From NCBI GenBank assembly GCA_019217005.1, contig JAHBNG010000002.1, positions 186,001-250,000 of the forward strand: a DNA stretch of 64,000 bases, read 5' to 3'. Of this stretch, positions 1 through 9,907 are shown one piece after another. The translations under genes were made by a program, and so were the position numbers. Position 1 is the stretch's first letter, and each line of letters opens with the position of its first letter. The DNA is from Chloroflexi bacterium TSY (GTDB lineage: Bacteria > Chloroflexota > Anaerolineae > Caldilineales > Caldilineaceae). A model generated the notes under the pieces. It was not told the DNA's origin and made no database searches. It was given only the letters and a program-made list of their open reading frames with translations.

Positions 1-1
1 G

Positions 2-322
2 GGCACGACCGAGGCACACGATCGGTTTCTCGTGATAGATCCCCAGACAGATGAAGAGATATTGTCGGACGAACAACGCGCTCAGGCAGAAGCATCTGCC
101 CGCATCGAGGCAGAGGAACGTGCAGAAGAAGCAGAGGAACGTGCCCAAGCAGAAGCATCTGCCCGCATTCAGGCAGAGGAACGTGCGGCGGAAGCAGAGG
201 AACGTGCCCAAACAGAAGCTCTAGCTCGCACACAGTCCGAACAGAGGCGACGAGAAGCTGAGGCCGAACTAGCGCGTCTGCGAGAACAACTTAGCCAGGG
301 TGGTTTATCGGATCAGTCATAA
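2..322 (+). CDS. C-terminal part of a protein with a charged coiled-coil tail (possibly Uma2-type)
   Basis: The frame is open to the left edge, so the N-terminus lies outside the window; an internal GTG at 32 could be misread as the start. Most of the visible part is a Glu/Ala/Arg-rich heptad repeat with several copies of an AEERAEEAEERAQ-like unit, ending in a short ELARLREQL segment. Uma2-family (DUF820) restriction-like endonucleases often carry this kind of tail after a DPxTxE segment, and the visible lead-in resembles that. The catalytic domain is not in view, so the family call is inference. Confidence 0.45.
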   Translation, partial: GTTEAHDRFLVIDPQTDEEILSDEQRAQAEASARIEAEERAEEAEERAQAEASARIQAEERAAEAEERAQTEALARTQSEQRRREAEAELARLREQLSQGGLSDQS

Positions 323-425
323 AGCCAATTCAAACAATATATTATCAAAGAATCCGTAGAGTTTCCACGATTACTCTACAAACAAAGCACATTGGGTGTT
401 TATGAGTTCAAGTGCAAGGAGAAAT

Positions 426-1817
426 CTAGCTCCCCAGCGGCGGCGATTGCCGATGCCACTCCGTCGCCTGCTCATAAGCATGACCAACCTGGCAAAGCAA
501 AGCTTCCTCGAAATGCCGTCCCACGAGCTGAAGACTCAAGGGCATCCCCTCCGCATCAAATCCGCAAGGCATCGATAGCGTCGGATTGCGGCTGAAGTTA
601 AATGGATAGGTGAAGCGGGCACGTGCATAATCATCTTCCATAATGGGTTCGCCGATCTCATCCATCGGAGGCGCGACTGTTGGCATGGTGGGACACACAA
701 TCAGATCAACCTCCTCAAAGATCGCTCGCAACTGACCGGAGAAATTTTCGCGCACAGTATGAGCCTTGGCGTAATCTTGCCCTCGATATTGAGCGCCCTT
801 TTCCAATAGTTGACGAAATGGACCATACTCCTCTGCCCGGACGGGAAACATCTCTTCATGGGCAGAGGCGGCATCGGAAAAACAGATTGTGTTCCAAATA
901 TCAGCGGCATCGTTGACAAGGGGAACGGAAACTTCGATCAACTCTGCGCCCAAACCCTCCAAAATCGGCAACGCCTCTTTTACCCCCTTGCTGACCTCTG
1001 AATGAACTTCCTCGGTGATAAACGCCTCATTGACTCCGATGCGAATGCCTCGAATCTCTTGTCCCAGCAATGCTTGGATGTCGGGAACAGGGCCACGATG
1101 TGAGGTTGGATCGAGTGGATCAAATCCAGCGATTGCTTCGAGCATTACCGCTGCATCCGCCACGCTGCGCGTCAAAGGACCAACGTTGTCAAGCGATTCA
1201 GCCAGGGGGAAAACACCGTAGCGACTCACGCGTCCATAGGTCGGTTTCAATCCGACCACGCCATTGGCAGCTGCCGGAAAGCGAATGGATCCACCAGTGT
1301 CTGTTCCCAACGCGCCAAAACAGAGACCTGTTGCTGGCGCTACCCCAGACCCGCTAGACGAAACACCGGGCCAGCGGTTTTCACCCCAAGGGTTGGTCGG
1401 AATCGGACGATAGGGGTGATGCCATCGGTAGGCAAACTCGGTCATGTGCAGCTTTCCGAGAAGAATCGTCCCAATCTCTGCCAGCTTACGGACAACTGTT
1501 GCATCCTCATCAGGAATCCAATCTTCGAACATTTGCGAGCCACATGTCGTGCGGATTCCTTTTGTGAAGCAGAGATCTTTGACAGCGATCGGAATGCCAT
1601 GCAACGGACCACGGTGGCTTCCTTGCATTATCTCAGTTTCAGCGGTCTTCGCATTTGCAAGTGCTTGGTCAGACAACACGGTTACGTAGCAATGTAACCG
1701 ATCGTCAAGTAATTCGATTCGTTCTAAAATACTGTTCGTTAGTTCAACTGGCGAAAGCTCCTTCGTCTCGATGCGGCGTGCAACATCGATGAGCGTATTC
1801 ATTGCAAGCTCTGACAT
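426..1817 (-). CDS. Amidase signature family hydrolase
   Basis: A 463-residue amidase signature (AS) enzyme, likely cytoplasmic, hydrolysing an amide to acid plus ammonia. The Ser-cisSer-Lys triad is visible: Lys80 in GIPIAVKDL, the Ser/Gly-rich loop SSSGSG at about 153-158, and the nucleophile Ser177 in DTGGSIRFPAA. Length is normal for AtzF/GatA-like proteins, and the GatA partners GatB/GatC are absent nearby, so a stand-alone catabolic amidase is more likely than a transamidosome subunit. It lies downstream of a Gfo/Idh/MocA gene after a 213-bp gap. Substrate unknown; it could take the amides made by the nitrile hydratase at 14 kb, but the two are not linked. Confidence 0.88.
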   Translation of the reverse strand: MSELAMNTLIDVARRIETKELSPVELTNSILERIELLDDRLHCYVTVLSDQALANAKTAETEIMQGSHRGPLHGIPIAVKDLCFTKGIRTTCGSQMFEDWIPDEDATVVRKLAEIGTILLGKLHMTEFAYRWHHPYRPIPTNPWGENRWPGVSSSGSGVAPATGLCFGALGTDTGGSIRFPAAANGVVGLKPTYGRVSRYGVFPLAESLDNVGPLTRSVADAAVMLEAIAGFDPLDPTSHRGPVPDIQALLGQEIRGIRIGVNEAFITEEVHSEVSKGVKEALPILEGLGAELIEVSVPLVNDAADIWNTICFSDAASAHEEMFPVRAEEYGPFRQLLEKGAQYRGQDYAKAHTVRENFSGQLRAIFEEVDLIVCPTMPTVAPPMDEIGEPIMEDDYARARFTYPFNFSRNPTLSMPCGFDAEGMPLSLQLVGRHFEEALLCQVGHAYEQATEWHRQSPPLGS

Positions 1818-1901
1818 AAATAGACCTTTTGTTCCATCGACATGAACCTAATTCCTTCTTACACATAAGGGTTGTCTGAGAAATTGTGTGGTTTTCAGTT
1901 G

Positions 1902-1947
1902 GTTTGTTGGTTAGATGGTTGGTGAACAAACGAGCAAACCAACAAAC
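1902..1947. repeat. Inverted repeat between amidase and dehydrogenase genes
   Basis: GTTTGTTGGTT (1902-1912) and its exact complement AACCAACAAAC (1937-1947) can pair as an 11-bp stem with a 24-nt loop. It sits in the gap between the Gfo/Idh/MocA stop and the amidase start. It could be a terminator-like or processing hairpin; no T-run follows on the minus strand. Confidence 0.5.
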
Positions 1948-2030
1948 TATCCAACGTTTACCCCACAAAATCTCAAAGAACCCACATAAGGAAATGTGCA
2001 AAAGAGACAAATCACCCTGTTACCCTTTCA

Positions 2031-3206
2031 TCATGCCGGTGCATTCCCCCAATCAGGCACATCGAGCAATTCTCCATCGCGCAAAGCCGACTTGTGAGCC
2101 ATCACGCCCACCGCCATATAGCGAACGGCCTCCCAAACGTTGATGGCTGGCGTGCGATTGTGTGCGACGGCGTCGACAAACTCGTGAGCAAGGTATGCAT
2201 GGGAGCCACCATGACCACCATAAAAATCTGACGTTTTGCTGACGTTGCGAAAAGCTTCCACCACATCCGGTGGCAATGGATCGCGCATCTCTTCCACAGT
2301 TAGGTGAGTTCGCTCTTTGTTGGTCAGCCATGTGTCGTTCTCGAAGCTGCCTTCTGTGCCATAGACCCGGAAGATCTCCCGCTCAGTGTGGCCAATCTCG
2401 CGAAATTCGCAGATGCGCATGGTCGCGCCATTGCTCATGTAAAAGAGACCCGTTTCATTGCTAAATGCACCACCGTTTTCGATGAAGAATGAATCATTGT
2501 CCCGATTTGCGTAGCCCCAAGCGCTCACTTTGACAGCATGTGCGTTCATGACGCTGATGGGGCCACACGTCGAGTGGGTGGGATAGTGCATGGGGCCATC
2601 TTTGACGCCGCGTGCTTTGTATTGTTCACGCATCGCTACCCATTCTTGTCCGGCTTGGCTCGCGAGTCGGCGTTTCATGACCTCGCGCAGATTGGTATGT
2701 CCATCAACATCGTGGAAGTATTCACCTTCACTGTAGACAAAGTTGCCAAATGCACCATCCTGCGCCTGACGACGACAGTACATCGCTTGAGGTCGGTAGT
2801 AGGTTGTTTCACCCAGCATATAGTGCATCCCCGTACGCCGACAGGTTTCGACCAGCTTGTCACACCACTCGAGCGTTTCGTCACCATCGGGGATTGTAAT
2901 GATGGGAACGGCGCTGTAGACATGTTTGTCTGCTTCCATCGCTTGGATGCACTGAGGTGCGTGTAACCAGGGTTGGGTGATAATGACTAAAGCATCCAGA
3001 TCACTCTGGCAAATCTCGTCCAAGGAATTGTATACGTCCTGTCGGTTGAACTTGACCTGCCATGATTCTTTGTTTGTAAAAGCTGCCACACGGTCTGGTT
3101 CTCGGTCACATAATGCAATTCGGTCGACAAGTGGATGGCTCATAAAGAGATCGGCAAAGGCTCGCCCAAAGGAGCCAAGCCCGACAAGTCCTAGACTGAT
3201 ACCCAT
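2031..3206 (-). CDS. Gfo/Idh/MocA family oxidoreductase
   Basis: A 391-residue NAD(P)-dependent dehydrogenase of the glucose-fructose oxidoreductase / inositol dehydrogenase family. The N-terminal Rossmann motif GLVGLGSFG (about 6-14) and the usual mixed alpha/beta C-terminal half are present, with full family length. Such proteins oxidise sugars, inositols or sugar acids. It lies on the minus strand between the gamma-glutamyltransferase and the amidase, probably in the same transcription direction but separated by about 190-210 bp on each side. Substrate cannot be read from sequence. Confidence 0.85.
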   Translation of the reverse strand: MGISLGLVGLGSFGRAFADLFMSHPLVDRIALCDREPDRVAAFTNKESWQVKFNRQDVYNSLDEICQSDLDALVIITQPWLHAPQCIQAMEADKHVYSAVPIITIPDGDETLEWCDKLVETCRRTGMHYMLGETTYYRPQAMYCRRQAQDGAFGNFVYSEGEYFHDVDGHTNLREVMKRRLASQAGQEWVAMREQYKARGVKDGPMHYPTHSTCGPISVMNAHAVKVSAWGYANRDNDSFFIENGGAFSNETGLFYMSNGATMRICEFREIGHTEREIFRVYGTEGSFENDTWLTNKERTHLTVEEMRDPLPPDVVEAFRNVSKTSDFYGGHGGSHAYLAHEFVDAVAHNRTPAINVWEAVRYMAVGVMAHKSALRDGELLDVPDWGNAPA

Positions 3207-3217
3207 TTCTTAATCCT

Positions 3218-3391
3218 CTATGAATTTTCTATTCGATCCTGCTTATGTTTCCATTCAGTGATTTGGCGCCGTTCATGATCAAAGTTTGTTCCAATGAGGG
3301 TGATCTTCTTGCCGCGTAGGCGATATTTCTTAGCATATGCTTTGTCCATGGTCTGTTGCAGAGCGGTTGAGGCAGAATCGATTCCGCCATC
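3218..3391 (-). pseudogene. C-terminal remnant of an AAA-ATPase/PD-(D/E)XK nuclease-like protein
   Basis: Directly after the stop of the gamma-glutamyltransferase gene, the minus strand has about 57 codons without a start of their own, ending in TAG at 3218-3220. The peptide contains KAYAKKYRLRGKKITLIGTN followed by an ITEWK segment, which matches the C-terminus of the AAA-ATPase-like/DUF1703 family. The rest of the gene is missing. This is a relic; the family call is from memory of its C-terminal signature. Confidence 0.5.
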
Positions 3392-3393
3392 GT

Positions 3394-5031
3394 TCAATAC
3401 CCCACTGCATATCCATCCCGACGCGGATCAGACCCACCAATCAAGGCGTTGGAGCCAGGATGAATCATAATCATTTGCGCACTACCTGGTCCCCCCCAAT
3501 CGTCCAGGATTTCCAATTCATGCCCCTTGTCTCTGAGCCCAGCACGCACTGATTCGGGAAAACGACTCTCCAATTGCAACACGTCTTCGCAAGTATGCGG
3601 AATGGTCGACTCCATTGGGTTCTGCAAGCTACGCCAACGGGGTGCTTCAACCGCTTCCTGCGGGTTCATTCCAAAATCGACGACGTGGGTAATCAGCTGT
3701 AAGTTTGTTTGCACTTGCGTATCGGCACCGGGCGTGCCACAGATGAGAAACGGCTTATCGTCCCTGGTTACAATGACTGGATTCATGGTGTGGCGCACTC
3801 GCTTGCCCGGCATTAGGCAGTTGGGATGATCCGCCTCTAAGTGCCAGTAGGTCATGCGATTGTTGAGCAAGATGCCCGTCTCACCCGCAATGAGGCTTGA
3901 ACCAAAACCTGATTGAATGCTCTGGAGGATACAGACGGCATTGCCCTGACGGTCAGCAGTGCAGAAACAAGTGGTATCTTCGAATTGTTTGGGTCCACCG
4001 GGTGGGACATCGTCTGCTGCTCGATCAAGATCAATGCGTTCTGTTCGCGTTGCTGCATATTCTTTGGAGAGCAGTCCCTCAATTGGCACATCTACCCAGT
4101 CGGGATCGGCCATATATTTCTCTCGGTCAGCAAAGGCGAGCTTCTTGGCCTCAACCATCAAGTGGACACTCTCTGCTGTGTTGCAGCCCAGCGCTTGTAA
4201 ATCAAAGCGCTCGACCATGTTGAGTTCCTGTAACAGAATATGGCCACTGGAATTGGGCGGCATCTCGTAAACGTCGTAGCCACGATAATTAGTCTGAATC
4301 GGATCGGCCCAATGGGCGTGGTAGCCAGCCAGATCCTTGGCGGTCAACAATCCTCCATAGGCCTCGTTGAATTCTACCAATGCCTGGGCCATTTCACCTT
4401 CATATAAGATGGTGCGCCCCTCGGCTGCAATGCGGCGGTAGGTGGTGCCCAAGTTCTTGTTGATGAGCAACTCGCCTGGGACAATTGCGGCGCCCTCATT
4501 TGTAAAGATGGCTCGGGTATGAGGATCATCTGCAAACCGGGGCAGTTCATCTGCTATGGAGGCGGCTAGTTTATGACTGAGTGGAAACCCATCTTCACAG
4601 AGAGAAATGGCGGGTGCAAAGACCTGGTCCAATGGCAACTGCCCATACCGCTCATGGGCCAACAGCCAGCCGTCGACCAATCCTGGCACAGAGACGCTGC
4701 GGATCCCTTTCATGGGAATGCCACCCTCCGCCAGATAGAGTTCACGGGTGGCCGCGAGTGGGGCAGGTCCAGTCGCATTGACGGTGCTGATTGTATCGGA
4801 TACAACGTCATAGATAAGGATAAACCCATTCCCACCTACGCCGGATCCTTGCGGCTCGACGACGCCGAGGGCGGCTGCAGTAGCAATTGCGGCGTCCACC
4901 GCGTTGCCGCCGACCATCAATGTTTGAATACCAGCCTGGGAAGCGAGCGCATGTCCCGACGTGACCATACCGTTGCGGCCCATGGCGGGAGGACGAAATG
5001 CTTGGGAGGTACGACCATGAGGTGATTGCAT
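3394..5031 (-). CDS. ggt: Gamma-glutamyltransferase family protein
   Basis: A 545-residue Ntn-hydrolase of the gamma-glutamyltranspeptidase family, normally cleaved autocatalytically into large and small subunits. The cleavage/nucleophile site is visible as EDTTCFCTADRQGNAV with Thr353 the predicted nucleophile; the family usually has TTHxS here, so His-to-Cys is a deviation. The downstream glycine-rich GFGSS loop is present. No clear signal peptide is seen, so a cytoplasmic acylase-type role is possible. It starts 4 bp after the HyuA gene ends, so the two are co-transcribed, which suggests gamma-glutamyl or oxoproline chemistry. Confidence 0.87.
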   Translation of the reverse strand: MQSPHGRTSQAFRPPAMGRNGMVTSGHALASQAGIQTLMVGGNAVDAAIATAAALGVVEPQGSGVGGNGFILIYDVVSDTISTVNATGPAPLAATRELYLAEGGIPMKGIRSVSVPGLVDGWLLAHERYGQLPLDQVFAPAISLCEDGFPLSHKLAASIADELPRFADDPHTRAIFTNEGAAIVPGELLINKNLGTTYRRIAAEGRTILYEGEMAQALVEFNEAYGGLLTAKDLAGYHAHWADPIQTNYRGYDVYEMPPNSSGHILLQELNMVERFDLQALGCNTAESVHLMVEAKKLAFADREKYMADPDWVDVPIEGLLSKEYAATRTERIDLDRAADDVPPGGPKQFEDTTCFCTADRQGNAVCILQSIQSGFGSSLIAGETGILLNNRMTYWHLEADHPNCLMPGKRVRHTMNPVIVTRDDKPFLICGTPGADTQVQTNLQLITHVVDFGMNPQEAVEAPRWRSLQNPMESTIPHTCEDVLQLESRFPESVRAGLRDKGHELEILDDWGGPGSAQMIMIHPGSNALIGGSDPRRDGYAVGY

Positions 5032-5035
5032 CAGA

Positions 5036-7093
5036 CTATTCTCCTATTCGTTCGACGATCTGATAATTCCCATACTCATCCACAGAACAAGCCATCATTG
5101 GAGGAATCACCACAGTTGTATCTGCTTCCTCAATGACAGCTGGGCCAGACAATGCCAATCCGGATCCGACCGCATGACCATCGTAGATTGTGGCAGTATG
5201 TATTCCAGCTTCGAGAAAATCGACTTTTCGTTGGCCTTTGATTCTATTTTTAGCATTGCTACTGCTAGGAGGCAATTTTTCTGGAACGAGTTTATCTACA
5301 TCCGCAAAAGCGATTACGTGGTAGGTAACCAGCTCGACTGGTGCGTCGAGGCGGTATGTGTATTCGCGTTCATAAGTTGTATGAAAATGCTCGATGATCT
5401 TATCCATTTTTCCAGGAGTAATGAGACCTAGAGGTAGGTCGATCTCCGTGGAGTGCTCTTGGTTCTGATATCGCAATCGTCCATACCGCTGAAAACGCAC
5501 GCGTGCAGCATCGATACCCTCCTCTGCATACTCTCGTTGTGCTTGCGCTTCCATACGGATAAAAGCGTCACTCAACTGCTGATCAGCATCCTTTTCGGAA
5601 AGTTCGACCACTCGCGTCTGCAAGTAGTCACGACGTAGGTCGCTCAACAACATGCCCCATGCTGAAAAGACCCCCGAGTTTTTGGGGATGACCACCTTCT
5701 TGATGCCCAATTCGCGAGCCAATGCACACGCGTGCATGCCACCACCCCCACCAAAAGCAATCAGCGTAAAATCTCGTGGGTCATGACCACGGTTGACGGA
5801 GATGAGCTTGATGGCATTGACCATGTTGTTGTTGGCTAACCGCACAATGCCACGAGCCGCGTCGTGCCGACTGATACCTAACCGTTGGGAGAGTCTGTCG
5901 AGTGCTCGATAAACGCCCTTCATGTCAGCAGTCAGCGTACCACCACAGAAATAGCCGGGGTTAATGCAGCCTAATGCCAAGTTCGCATCGGTGGTCGTGG
6001 CTTCGGTACCGCCTGTCCCATAGGAAACAGGCCCTGGGTCAGCCCCAGCGCTTTGTGGACCTACATGCAGCCGGTTGAAGTCGTCTACCCAGGCAATTGA
6101 ACCGCCCCCTTGGCCGATCTCCACAAGGTCAACCACTGGAACCATGACCGGATATCCGCCCGATATCTCGGTTTGTTCGACCATGTAGTTGGTGTTGAGC
6201 TTGATCTGGCCACCAGAGATGAGCGAACACTTTGCCGTGGTGCCACCGATGTCGATGGCAATGGCTTCCCGTTCATCAATCAGACGACCAAGTGCCGCCG
6301 CTCCCCATATACCACTGGCCGGTCCTGATTCGATCATAGTGATGGGTACAGCGCGGGCATTTTTGACCGTATCCACGCCGCAGTTGGACTGCATGATGTA
6401 AGGTGTACAGGTCATGCCTGCACCAGAAAGGCGACCAGTCAGATCATCCAGGTAACGATGGGCGATGGGTTGCACATAAGCCGATAGAACTGTTGTATTC
6501 GTCCTCTCATACTCGCGCCATTCACGTGTGATTTGATGAGATGCCACGACCGAAACTTGGGGCCAGCGATTTATAATTTCAGCCAACACAACTTCTTCAT
6601 GGTCGGCATCGGCATACGAGTTTAGCAGGCAGATGGCGATGGCTTCAACTCCTTCGACTTGGAAATCTTTCAAGATTGACGGCAATTCCGAAAGATCTAG
6701 AGGTGCGGTTTCTGCACCCTGATAATTGATGCGTCCTGGCACTTCTCGGCGTAAATAGCGCGGCACAAAGGCCTTGGGCTTCTCATATTCCAGATTAAAG
6801 TAGTCGGGACGGTTGCCACGCCCAATCTCCAGCACGTCTCGAAAGCCTTTGCTTGTGATTAGAGCCGTCTTTACCCCTTTCCTCTCAGCAATGGCGTTGA
6901 TGACAATCGTTGTACCATGAACAAATGAGACGAACTCGCGTGGCGTTATGTCGCTTGCCTCAATCACATCCATGACTCCCTGGTCAAATTGACTGGGGGT
7001 CGTGTGGCTTTTGGCTGTGCCGACTGTGCCATCGCTTGTTACGTAGACAAGATCGGTAAAGGTTCCGCCTATATCAGTTGCAACTCTAGTCAT
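5036..7093 (-). CDS. hyuA: Hydantoinase/5-oxoprolinase HyuA-type subunit
   Basis: A 685-residue HyuA family protein of the ASKHA fold. The N-terminal phosphate-binding motif ATDIGGTFTDLV (about 5-16) and a second motif DIGGTTAKCSL are both seen, and length is normal. These proteins perform ATP-dependent opening of hydantoin or 5-oxoproline rings, usually with a HyuB partner; no HyuB is next to it. It is first in a minus-strand unit with the gamma-glutamyltransferase 4 bp downstream. A perfect 20-bp palindrome lies 117-136 bp upstream and could be its operator. Confidence 0.88.
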   Translation of the reverse strand: MTRVATDIGGTFTDLVYVTSDGTVGTAKSHTTPSQFDQGVMDVIEASDITPREFVSFVHGTTIVINAIAERKGVKTALITSKGFRDVLEIGRGNRPDYFNLEYEKPKAFVPRYLRREVPGRINYQGAETAPLDLSELPSILKDFQVEGVEAIAICLLNSYADADHEEVVLAEIINRWPQVSVVASHQITREWREYERTNTTVLSAYVQPIAHRYLDDLTGRLSGAGMTCTPYIMQSNCGVDTVKNARAVPITMIESGPASGIWGAAALGRLIDEREAIAIDIGGTTAKCSLISGGQIKLNTNYMVEQTEISGGYPVMVPVVDLVEIGQGGGSIAWVDDFNRLHVGPQSAGADPGPVSYGTGGTEATTTDANLALGCINPGYFCGGTLTADMKGVYRALDRLSQRLGISRHDAARGIVRLANNNMVNAIKLISVNRGHDPRDFTLIAFGGGGGMHACALARELGIKKVVIPKNSGVFSAWGMLLSDLRRDYLQTRVVELSEKDADQQLSDAFIRMEAQAQREYAEEGIDAARVRFQRYGRLRYQNQEHSTEIDLPLGLITPGKMDKIIEHFHTTYEREYTYRLDAPVELVTYHVIAFADVDKLVPEKLPPSSSNAKNRIKGQRKVDFLEAGIHTATIYDGHAVGSGLALSGPAVIEEADTTVVIPPMMACSVDEYGNYQIVERIGE

Positions 7094-7414
7094 ATAAAAT
7101 GATCCATGTGAATTGGGTATGGAGTAAGAATAATTGAATTGTAAGCGTCCAAAACATAGTATAAACCATTCTCGTCGTATGACAAGTCCCGACCCGAAAT
7201 AGAGTTACATATGCCGGAATTCCGGCATACAGACTGTACACACCCTGCTATACTTGAGTCAAGAACAAGGCGCACCCAAAAAACAGCAGTGGTGACTGGT
7301 AAGTAACAAGTATCATTCTTACCACCGACCCACGACAAATAATGACTGAACAGAAACAATCAATTCAACTGCTTCGTCTGAAGAGCCTCAAAACTATGTG
7401 GAGTTGACCCACCC
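7094..7414. promoter_or_regulatory. Divergent promoter region with a 20-bp perfect palindrome
   Basis: This 321-bp gap separates hyuA (minus) from the debranching enzyme (plus), so it should hold both promoters. At 7210-7229 there is TATGCCGGAATTCCGGCATA, which is identical to its reverse complement along all 20 bases. Perfect dyads of this length are typical of dimeric repressor sites such as those of GntR or MarR types. No regulator gene is adjacent. Nothing else recognisable is seen in the gap. Confidence 0.5.
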
Positions 7415-9450
7415 ATGCTTGACCAACAAACACCAAATGTTAACATTGAAGGGGTAGATTTTGGACGTGAAGTGTCTCGCAATTCCTCCATTTCGACGAC
7501 TCGCGAGTGGCTTGTCACCAACGGCGTTGGTGGATACGCGTCGGGAACCGTTGCGGGTCTGTTGACCCGTCGTTATCACGGTCTACTTGTGGCCGCACTC
7601 AACCCGCCGCTCGGTCGCACATTGCTACTCAGTAAGTTGGATGAAACCGTTACATATGACTATCAAAAATATTCTCTCTTTGTCAATCAGTGGAATTATG
7701 CCGGGGCACCGCTGGAACCGCCAGGCTTTCTGCACCTGGAGCGCTTCCGACTAGAGGGAACCATTCCAGTCTGGACTTATGCCATCGGTAATGCACGCTT
7801 AGAAAAGCGTATCTGGATGGAACAAGGAGCCAACACCACTTACGTTCGATATGACGTGCTTCAAGCCACGCGTCCACTTCACCTAGAGATGAAGGCGCTG
7901 GTCAATTATCGTGATTTTCACACCACCACACGGGCAGGCGATTGGCGGATGCAGATAGAACCAATTGACATGGGGGTACGAATTAGGGCTTTCGACCACG
8001 CGATCCCTCTTCACCTAGTGAGCGATCGTTCTGAGGCGATCTTTGACCATGACTGGTATCGCAACTACTTTCTGATCGAAGAAGCCGCGCGCGGTCTAGA
8101 CGTTCTGGATGACAATCTGTACGTTGGGCGCTTTAACGCAACCCTGTACGCTGGCGATTCAGTCACCTTGGTTGCCAGCACAGAACCGCTTTCGGCAGTT
8201 GATAGCCACGCTGCATACGAACAGCGACAAGCATATGAAACCCAAATTATCGCCCAGAGCAAACAGACGAATGGCCCAACTGGCTCAAGCAACTCATACT
8301 GGCCGCCGATCAGTTCATCGTGCAACGACCCGTGAATGATGACCCGAATGGGCGCTCGATCCTCGCTGGCTACCACTGGTTTGGGGACTGGGGGCGCGAC
8401 ACAATGATCAGTCTCCTCGGTCTCACGTTGACCACAGGTCGTCCTGAGATTGCAGCCAAGATTCTACGCACTTTTGCCAAACATGTGGATCAGGGAATGC
8501 TGCCCAATCGCTTTCCTGACTACGGCGAAACGCCCGAATACAACACAGTTGACGCCACACTCTGGTACTTTGTCGCTATCAAAGCGTATCTCGATTCAAC
8601 AGGCGACGAAGCACTGGTGCGTGTGCTATTTCCTGTCCTGAGCGAAATCATCGACTGGCACAAGCGCGGCACCCGCTACAGCATCCACGTGGATCCCAAT
8701 GACGGACTACTTTACGCTGGCGAAGATGATGTACAACTTACCTGGATGGATGCCAAAATAGGTGATTGGGTGGTGACGCCCCGCACGGGCAAAGCCGTCG
8801 AGATCAACGCACTCTGGTACAACACGCTACGCATCATGGCCGACTTTGCTCGTCTACTGAATGAGAAACACGTCGGCTATACTGCTCTCGCCGAGCAAGT
8901 ACAGAGCAACTTTGGCCGCTTTTGGAACGATTATGCCGACTATTGCTATGACGTCATCGACACGCCTGATGGTACAGCTGATGCAACCCTACGTCCGAAT
9001 CAGCTTTTTGCCGTTTCCCTTCCGTATAATCCACTGGATGCCGCACAACAGCGTGCAATTGTCAACATTTGCGCGCGTCGACTCTTGACTTCAATGGGCA
9101 TGCGCAGCCTTGCCCCCAATTCCGTTGCCTATCGTGGACAATTTCGGGGTGGACCTTATGAACGAGACAGCGCATACCATCAGGGAACAGTCTGGACGTG
9201 GCAGATTGGCCCCTTTGTTGAGGCCCATCTGCGTGTTTACAACGACCCTGATCATGCGCGTCAGTACCTTATTCCCTTTATCCATCATCTGACAGACTAT
9301 GGCCTAGGCAGCATCAGCGAAGTCGCTGAAGGTGACGCACCTCATCGTCCTCGCGCTTGCATTGCCCAAGCCTGGAGCGTGGCCGAGGTGCTACGGGTTT
9401 GGGCTTTGCTGAAAGATGCTGAAAATCCCCTAGATAGTGATGCCACATAA
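7415..9450 (+). pseudogene. Glycogen debranching enzyme (amylo-alpha-1,6-glucosidase), frameshifted
   Basis: The first frame (7415 to about 8265) encodes the N-terminal domain with REWLVTNGVGGYASGT, and a second frame (about 8265-9450) encodes the catalytic (alpha/alpha)6-type domain with GYHWFGDWGRDTMISL and GEDDVQLTWMDAK. Together they give the usual length of about 680 residues for a bacterial debranching enzyme. The frames are joined by a one-base slip near 8255-8275, where the second frame reads DEWPNWLKQLILAADQFIV, typical for the family. Either a recent frameshift or a sequence error. The protein would trim alpha-1,6 branches from glycogen. Confidence 0.82.
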
Positions 9451-9907
9451 CATAACTTTTCTAGGAAACACTTTTACGGAGAGCAATTGGCGCTCTGAGA
9501 GAACACTCCATGATCTTGGCCCCGATGGCCAGCGGTCAATTGTCATGGGTAGCAGTTCACCTTGCTGTACGGCACGAGGAGGTGACTGTCACTTTTCGCA
9601 CAAAGTGAGTTGAAATTGTTGCTTGCCTGCCCATTTGAACATGAAGATTCTCTCATCTTGGTTGGGTCACAAGCAGTCAAAACAGACGAGCAAACGCCGG
9701 TTGAGTGGCGAAGCGGTATCGCTTGTACTGAGTTTGTATCGAAGTGAAACCAGCGATTGCGGGTCGACCCGTTGGGTTTCGATACGTCCTTCGGGCTACT
9801 CAACCAGCACGAATCTGGTTCCGCCATGAGCAACTTGATCCGAAAAGCATGATACTAGTGACTGTCACCTGAGGGTACAAATTATCAATATCGGAGAAAA
9901 GAACAAT
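9451..9907. repeat. MITE-like segment bounded by GTGAC-GTCAC dyads
   Basis: This 457-bp gap has no supportable gene. At 9582-9592 and 9858-9868 the same dyad GTGACTGTCAC occurs, and the outward flanks make the two ends an imperfect inverted repeat (AGGTGACWGTCACT, followed at a short distance by CTTTTCG on both sides). The 290-bp interior encodes nothing recognisable. The arrangement resembles a miniature inverted-repeat element or the ends of a decayed insertion sequence. The 3' end abuts the leader of the next gene. Confidence 0.4.

Noticed and set aside
2538..2966. Long reading frame antisense to the Gfo/Idh/MocA gene
   Set aside because: It has no ribosome site or family similarity and lies wholly within a well-supported gene; many such frames occur opposite the genes in this window.
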